Shown here: positions 58,691 through 64,000 of the stretch, piece by piece
How positions within the stretch are numbered: position 1 is the stretch's first letter
Layout: each line of letters begins with the position of its first letter
DNA from: Cydia pomonella
Lineage: Eukaryota > Arthropoda > Insecta > Lepidoptera > Tortricidae
Reading direction: 5' to 3'
DNA: 64,000 bases
Assembly (NCBI RefSeq): GCF_033807575.1
Contig: NC_084704.1
Location: 9,571,056-9,635,055 of the forward strand
The notes under the pieces: generated by a model
Told to the model about the DNA's origin: nothing
Seen by the model: the letters and a program-made list of their open reading frames with translations, nothing else
Databases searched by the model: none
Position numbers and translations under genes: made by a program

Positions 58691-60594
58691 GGTGCAGGCT
58701 TTGTACTTGAGAATAATTAACCGATATCACTACCTACTATTTACAAATTAAATACTAATTAATATAATATCAAGAAACCATAAATATAAACAGCAATCTT
58801 GAAGCCGTTCTCTTGTAACTTTATTGATTCACAACCTGATTAAACAACTGCTCGACGCTCTTCAACGCTCGATAGATATAAATCACGAACATATAGGTAC
58901 GTCTAAACCAAACCATTAACAATTTGTAACTATTTTTACACAAAAGATAATTGTTTCTAAAAATGCGTAATTTTATTTTTGATCGATCTCATCGTTTATT
59001 ATTAAAAAAAAAAAAAACTTAAAATAACTATTCAATAACAACGATATCCGCGATCCTGGGCACGCAACGGCTGTCCGCTCAGTGCTCAGCGAACTGCGTT
59101 CGGAGAAGGACCTGAGCTCACGTCGTCTTACTTGTTGCTCGTAAAATAATAGAAAACTGTGCACCTAAGTAATTTATATTTTATCATTATCATTGGTATA
59201 TATTCCCCAGAGATTATTTAAATTACTTATTGCCTCCATACCTTGCAGACGAGACCCAGCGAGGCTTATTTGCCTCGGACTAAAATCTCGGCGTGTAATA
59301 ATGATATTATCTTTGTCATAAATGGCTCTGGCCGTTATTATGATTTCTGAAGATGTCTTCTAGAATAACATTATGAAGCAATTGATGTGTCGTATTTACA
59401 CGGGCGCCGTGGCGGCGAACCGTCTCAGCCGTGTCTCCTTCTTATTAAGTTTGACCTCTGTAATACATTAACCACAGCCGGGCACGGACAAACACCCGCA
59501 ATTTAAAGCCCCGCCTCGCGACCCGAGATGCCTCACTAATCCCGCATAACATAGTAGCTGAAGCATTTCAGAGATTTATTAACCAAACTCGGAGTGCCGA
59601 GATAATGAATGCCTGCAAACAAGTATGCTACCTAATACGAAGTTTAATCAATGTAACCCTTCAGTAATAAGTTTTAATTACTACCAAACTGCCAAATACA
59701 AATACACTATTTTAAGGGTTCTTGAAGACCGTGACCTACAACGGTACGTAATTGCTAATAACTATTAAAGTGTATAAAAAGCACCTTTCAATTTACTTAA
59801 AGCCAAATTGTCTCGTCAGAATTGGGTACCTTTTATCTCTTAGTTAACAATCTACTACAGTTTTCACTCTTACTGGATAACTCGTTGTAAAGAAGTTATA
59901 CAGTGTGTGTCTTTCATAACGACATTGGTTTTAAGTAACGATAGTTTAAAGTGCTGTTAACAGTTTTATCAAAAGAATATAACGATTGCCTTTAATATTT
60001 AAGCGTAATTAATTAAAAAAAAAATCTCGAGCAGCAATGTAATGCAAACATTTATTTGACGTTTCAGAGAGGAAGAGCTAGTTTCGTTTCCATTTAAATT
60101 CGATTAAAACATTAAAGTAACTCGGAACTGTTGCCGACGTTAACTTATTTACTGAATTATTCACTACTAGAAAACACTGCAATTTAAAACATACGCGATT
60201 TTGACCACACTAGCACAACAAATTTACATCAACAAATCTTTCTGTGTCTTATTGTTAGCCACCACATTTATGAATCGCATTATTCACCGAGCTAGACTAA
60301 TACCAAAAATCACTGCACATACATTTATTATCACTTCTTAGAAATCACATTACCTACTTCAAACATGCTTATTAAATTTATTAGGAATGTCTGTGTTGAT
60401 CAACAAACTCGATGTTATCTTGACATTTCAACCCAATCAATGTGAAGTTATCAATCGGTACCTAAACGAAACAATTATCTGATTCCGCCTTCTTAGTTAA
60501 CACAAAGTTACCTACTTACACCAATCTTTTGACTGCACTGGCTGGTATGACAGGATGCAGGTAGGTTGACGTAAAATATTTAGGTGACTTTTTC
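58691..60594. other. Non-coding stretch, partly unique-looking
   Basis: No gene is seen. A GC-richer, non-repetitive block at about 59235-59560 contrasts with its AT-rich flanks and could hold regulatory sequence; this is a composition-based guess. The short minus frame at 58973-59164 has no recognisable domain. Confidence 0.35.
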
Positions 60595-60627
60595 ATGAAA
60601 TTGTCATGTCATAATGTTCTTGCCAAA

Positions 60628-61733
60628 ATGCCACGACCATCGCCTTATACCTCGCAAGAATTAGCGGATATGATTATAAAGTATGGCGAAGCTATGCAAG
60701 ATGCTAGACTAGCGTTAACATTATATCGGGAGCAATTTCCAAATCGTCTAATTCCGCAAAACCCCAGAGTCATACTCGGTGCATTGCAGCGTGTCCAAGA
60801 AGACATGCCTATTACTGGGAGAATCCAACCGTTGGCAAATGGACCCCGTCTTCATGTTCGTAATGAAGAAATTATACTGGAACATATTGCTGAAAATCCA
60901 GAATGCAGTACAAGAAATGCCGGGCGACATTTCCAAATGAAGCACAAAACAGTTCACAGGATTCTCAAAAAAAACTTGCAGCATCCTTACAAATTTTTAA
61001 AGGCACACGCAATATTGCCTAGGGATTTGCTGCCACGTTTAACATTTAGTCGCTGGCTATTGAACAAACACAATACCGACCACCAATTTACCTCAAGAGT
61101 AATATGGACTGATGAGAGTACTTTTACTCGGAACGGCGTGTGGAATCAGAGAAATACACACTATTGGGCAAGAGTAAATCCTCGTGTGCTAAGAGAGACC
61201 GGTCATCAATACCGATGGGCTGTAAACGTCTGGGCAGCCATTCATGGTGACCGTATAATAGGTCCAGTATTTATCGACGGAAATCTCAATGGCGAAAAAT
61301 TCCTGGAATTGCTTAGTGGTCCATTGACTAATTATTTCAATTCGTTGCCAGAAGAAGCACGGGAGCTGACTTGGTTGCAAATGGACGGAGCTCCGGCACA
61401 TTCATCAGTTCGCGTGCGTAATCATTTGAACTTAATGTTTGGAAACCACTGGCTCGGTAGATTTGGGCCTCGACGTTGGCCGGCCCGTTCACCGGACCTC
61501 ACGATGTTAGATTTTTTTTATGGGGGGCCATAAAAAACGAAGTGTATTCGAAACCACAAATATCTGTTGAAGATCTTCGGAACAGAATAACTGACGCGTT
61601 TCAAAAACTTCAGCAGAACACTAATTTTGAAAGCGTACATCAGTCTCTCATACGCCGATGCAACACTTGCATCGAAATGCAAGGACGTCACATCGAACTT
61701 CGTTATCTTCGACGAGTGAATCGCAGAGATTGA
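60628..61733 (+). pseudogene. Mariner-superfamily transposase with a one-base frameshift
   Basis: From the ATG at 60628 (an in-frame ATG at 60595 is less likely) come an N-terminal helix-turn-helix part (YTSQELADMIIKYGEAMQDA, CSTRNAGRHFQMKHKTVHRI) and a DDE core. The core has VIWTDESTFTRNGVW (first Asp), TWLQMDGAPAHSS (second) and WPARSPDLTMLDFF (third), with 36 residues between the second and third by my count. At 61512-61519 a run of eight T takes the frame to YGGP and a stop at 61531. With nine T the frame would go on as LWGAIKNEVYSKPQ to RHIELRYLRRVNRRD and a stop at 61731. All the rest is intact, so the loss is recent, or a sequencing error in a homopolymer. AATAAA follows at 61746. No terminal inverted repeats were found with confidence. 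Confidence 0.85.
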
Positions 61734-61799
61734 TTTTATTTTTTGAATAAATAAAAACTTTTTAATCTTTTTTTTATTTTTAATCGAACTTTGACCAAG

Positions 61800-61871
61800 A
61801 AACACTTGCGTAGTTTCTCCTCAAGCAACTTTTGTGAGTGAGAAAGAGAGGAGAAACTTCGCAAAGTGTTT
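61800..61871. repeat. Hairpin with 23-bp imperfect arms
   Basis: AAACACTTGCGTAGTTTCTC and the inverse of GAGAAACTTCGCAAAGTGTTT pair with two or three differences around a loop of about 26 bases. It lies 50 bp after the transposase polyadenylation signal. It could be a separate small MITE or the subterminal part of that element. Confidence 0.6.
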
Positions 61872-63418
61872 CGCGATAGCAGGGCGGTTAAGTCCTTTTC
61901 TTACGAACAAGGTCACTTGTCATGATCTTTGACGGTCTTGTCAATCAAAAGTGTCACCGACATGTACGATGTAGGTAATTGTAATAGGTGTCAGGATGTC
62001 ACTAAGAGCGAAATTTCAATGAAATCACATGACAATTGTTAAGTTTAATTTATTACTGATACATTGCGTGCCCAATTAATTTGTATGAAATTTTTTATTT
62101 TTTATTTTTTAACTAAAAATGCTAATTTCAGTTCATTAGGTCTTATACTTTCAGCCCTTGAAATTAGTGTCGTTATGAAAGATATTTAAGTTCATTTTAG
62201 TCATGTAAACACATTAAACATTAAATTTTTATTACAATAAAAAAAATGCTAAGTGTCCAAAATACTCTTGAGGTCGATAGAGCCGATACTTTACGTATTA
62301 TACCTATATATAAAAAAGTCGAATAATTATGCATTTCCATTCTCTTCATGCATATTTCGTGGGCCTATAACTTGAAGGCAATTTAAGTACACAAAGCTAG
62401 TCGTCACCACAGTACACGTCCCGAGCTTTTAGCCCGCGTATTGTTGCCCCTTTATGTTCCGGACGTCGAGGCGGATAGTCCAGGCGGACATACGAGGACG
62501 CAAACAGACTCGGAAAACAATAAAACGAAATATACGAGCATTTCTGAAAACTGATGAAAGCGCTGTAATTTCAAGCGTAGTCCATCTCTATGCATTTTAT
62601 CTCAATGTATAATAACGTGCTCCTTTTTTGAAGTCGGTTAAAAAAGAAAAATAAGTTATGGCCACGAGTATGAGTATTTATCCTCATGTTAGAATTTTCG
62701 GTAACATGTTTTTTTAATTTTATTTCGGTAATACGCATTTGAGAAGAATTTTTTCGAGATAGGTAAGTACATTTTTTGAGCAGAATGTCACTGAATACCC
62801 ATTCCCACTTTAACCGAATATGTAGCACACTTCTAGAACTAAGTCGTCACTACAACAGATATTATATTGCAGAATATATATAAAATTTACCCACATCTAG
62901 TTCGTTTAACCCTGCATCCGACTGCGAAATTTACAAAATTTTACGATTTCCTGATATGAATCGATACAATCCCACGTTATGACAAGCACGTCGTAACACT
63001 TCTATTTATTTTATCCTTCACATCAGTCTCTTCATTTATTTTGTTGCCGGGGGACCTTTTTGAATAGGCAATGTCGCGTATAAATTTCTATCGCCCCTCT
63101 GGGACGGCGGCTGTCCTGAAGCACCGTTAAAAGGTGCTACGAATTAATTTTACCTGACATCAAGGACGACTACGAGTACGCCGGAATACGTTAGCGCATA
63201 ATGAAACGGCTCGGCGACTCGCCGGCACCTCTCGTGGCCGTGTCAATAGATTACATTACTTAAGTAGAACATATTCGCGACACTTTAAGAAATATAAATA
63301 CCCCTTTTGTTTAAACCCTTTAGGTTTTTTTTTGACCTATTTACGCAATAAATCTTGCTTGACTCGACAACTTAAATATACCTCCATTCGATTATTAAGG
63401 GTATTAATTGATAGAGCA
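61872..63418. other. Non-coding stretch, no gene seen
   Basis: Mostly AT-rich; TTGAAGTCGGTTAAAAAAG at 62628 is a dispersed moth repeat word. A GC-richer, unique-looking block lies at about 63045-63245. Confidence 0.4.
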
Positions 63419-64000
63419 AGATCCCAGAGCCGCGAGACCTAACTTATTTTCTCATGACTAAAATGTATGGGATAATATAGTGTTCGTATTTACGTACTTT
63501 TAATGTCTTCATACCTGCTATATTGGCTATATTTTTATGGATGTTTTAGAAAATATTGTTAAAAATTGATAATCAACATTGCCAGACCATTTCCACCGGC
63601 GGTAACTTTTACCAGACGCTTTAAAGCTGTCAAAAAATATTGTAACTTTACTTATATTCTCACTCTTGATTTTTATATATGATACTCAGGGAACTATAAC
63701 AAACCATTTTTGTAAGTAGCCAGACCAATTGGAGGGGCCCAACCATCCCTCAGACCTAAATAAAGTTTCACATACACATAAACTTGTTGATTATCAATTT
63801 TTAAGATTTTTTTTTAAATACATTAAAGTCAGCCATGACGATATTAAGGAAATTTAGTATTATTTTTACCAACCTTTAGCACCTTATACCAGACAAATGG
63901 CCGTCGGGCCAATATAGCAAGTATGCAGTCATTAAAAGTACATGAACACTATATTATTCCATACATTTCATTCAAGAGTATACATCGGGGTTTTTGGTGC
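63419..64000. mobile_element. Second copy of the AAGATCCCAGAGCC MITE, interrupted, cut by window end
   Basis: AAGATCCCAGAGCCGCGAGA at 63419 and the following words match the left part of 11792-11987. The right part resumes at about 63894 (AAATGGCCGTCGGGCCAATA). Between them is an insert whose own ends are inverted: TTAAAAATTGATAATCAAC at 63559 and its inverse ending at 63804. Confidence 0.65.

Noticed and set aside
62571..62828. 85-codon minus-strand frame
   Set aside because: AT-rich, overlaps a dispersed repeat word, no recognisable product.

Overview
The window looks like part of a moth or butterfly (Lepidoptera) nuclear genome: AT-rich, gene-poor and packed with transposable elements. 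The group is inferred from short dispersed 3'-end signatures that I know as typical of Lepidoptera, such as TTTGCCCAGCAGTGGGAC (58.07 kb), CTTACCATCAGGCGGGCCGT (20.98 kb) and GAGTCCGACTCGCACTTGG (43.79 and 52.90 kb). No bacterial, organellar or viral gene was seen.

Layout. 0-5 kb is non-coding with small fold-back repeats. At 5.45-14.85 kb lies the only host gene I can support, a three-exon gene on the + strand for a GPI-anchored Ly6/uPAR-type surface protein: a signal-peptide exon at 5451, an intron of about 8.5 kb full of repeats, then two exons joined by a 139-bp intron. 16.98-20.84 kb is a satellite zone: hairpin tandem repeats split by a truncated RNase H-bearing LINE, then a fold-back element made of 120-bp repeats in inverted arms. 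21-26.4 kb holds a tRNA-like segment, mariner, MULE and LINE remnants and MITEs.

27.07-33.87 kb is the most remarkable part. A Crypton-like tyrosine-recombinase gene is broken by two copies of one 2,935-bp DNA element in opposite orientation, at 27448-30382 and 30884-33818. They form a 6.4-kb palindrome around a 501-bp spacer. The spacer is a piece of the broken gene in reverse orientation, and the 3-bp target duplications are swapped between the copies (TTA/TGT and TAA/ACA). Flipping the spacer restores TTA/TTA and ACA/ACA and puts the gene pieces back in order. This points to two insertions followed by inversion of the spacer, or to an assembly flip. Each copy carries the same decayed gene for a PIN/XPG-like putative nuclease and the same nested MITE.

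34-40.5 kb is repeat-rich non-coding DNA. 40.58-43.02 kb is a 5'-truncated R1-type LINE with an open reverse transcriptase frame and a 14-bp target duplication. 43-59 kb is mostly MITEs, tandem repeats and LINE fragments. 60.6-61.7 kb is a mariner-superfamily transposase broken by one base, and the window ends inside another MITE copy.

The elements do not form a pathway. Many nestings give a relative order of insertion: LINE into hairpin satellite, MITE into the nuclease gene of the palindrome element, palindrome element into Crypton gene, TA-MITE into a TTAA-type element.
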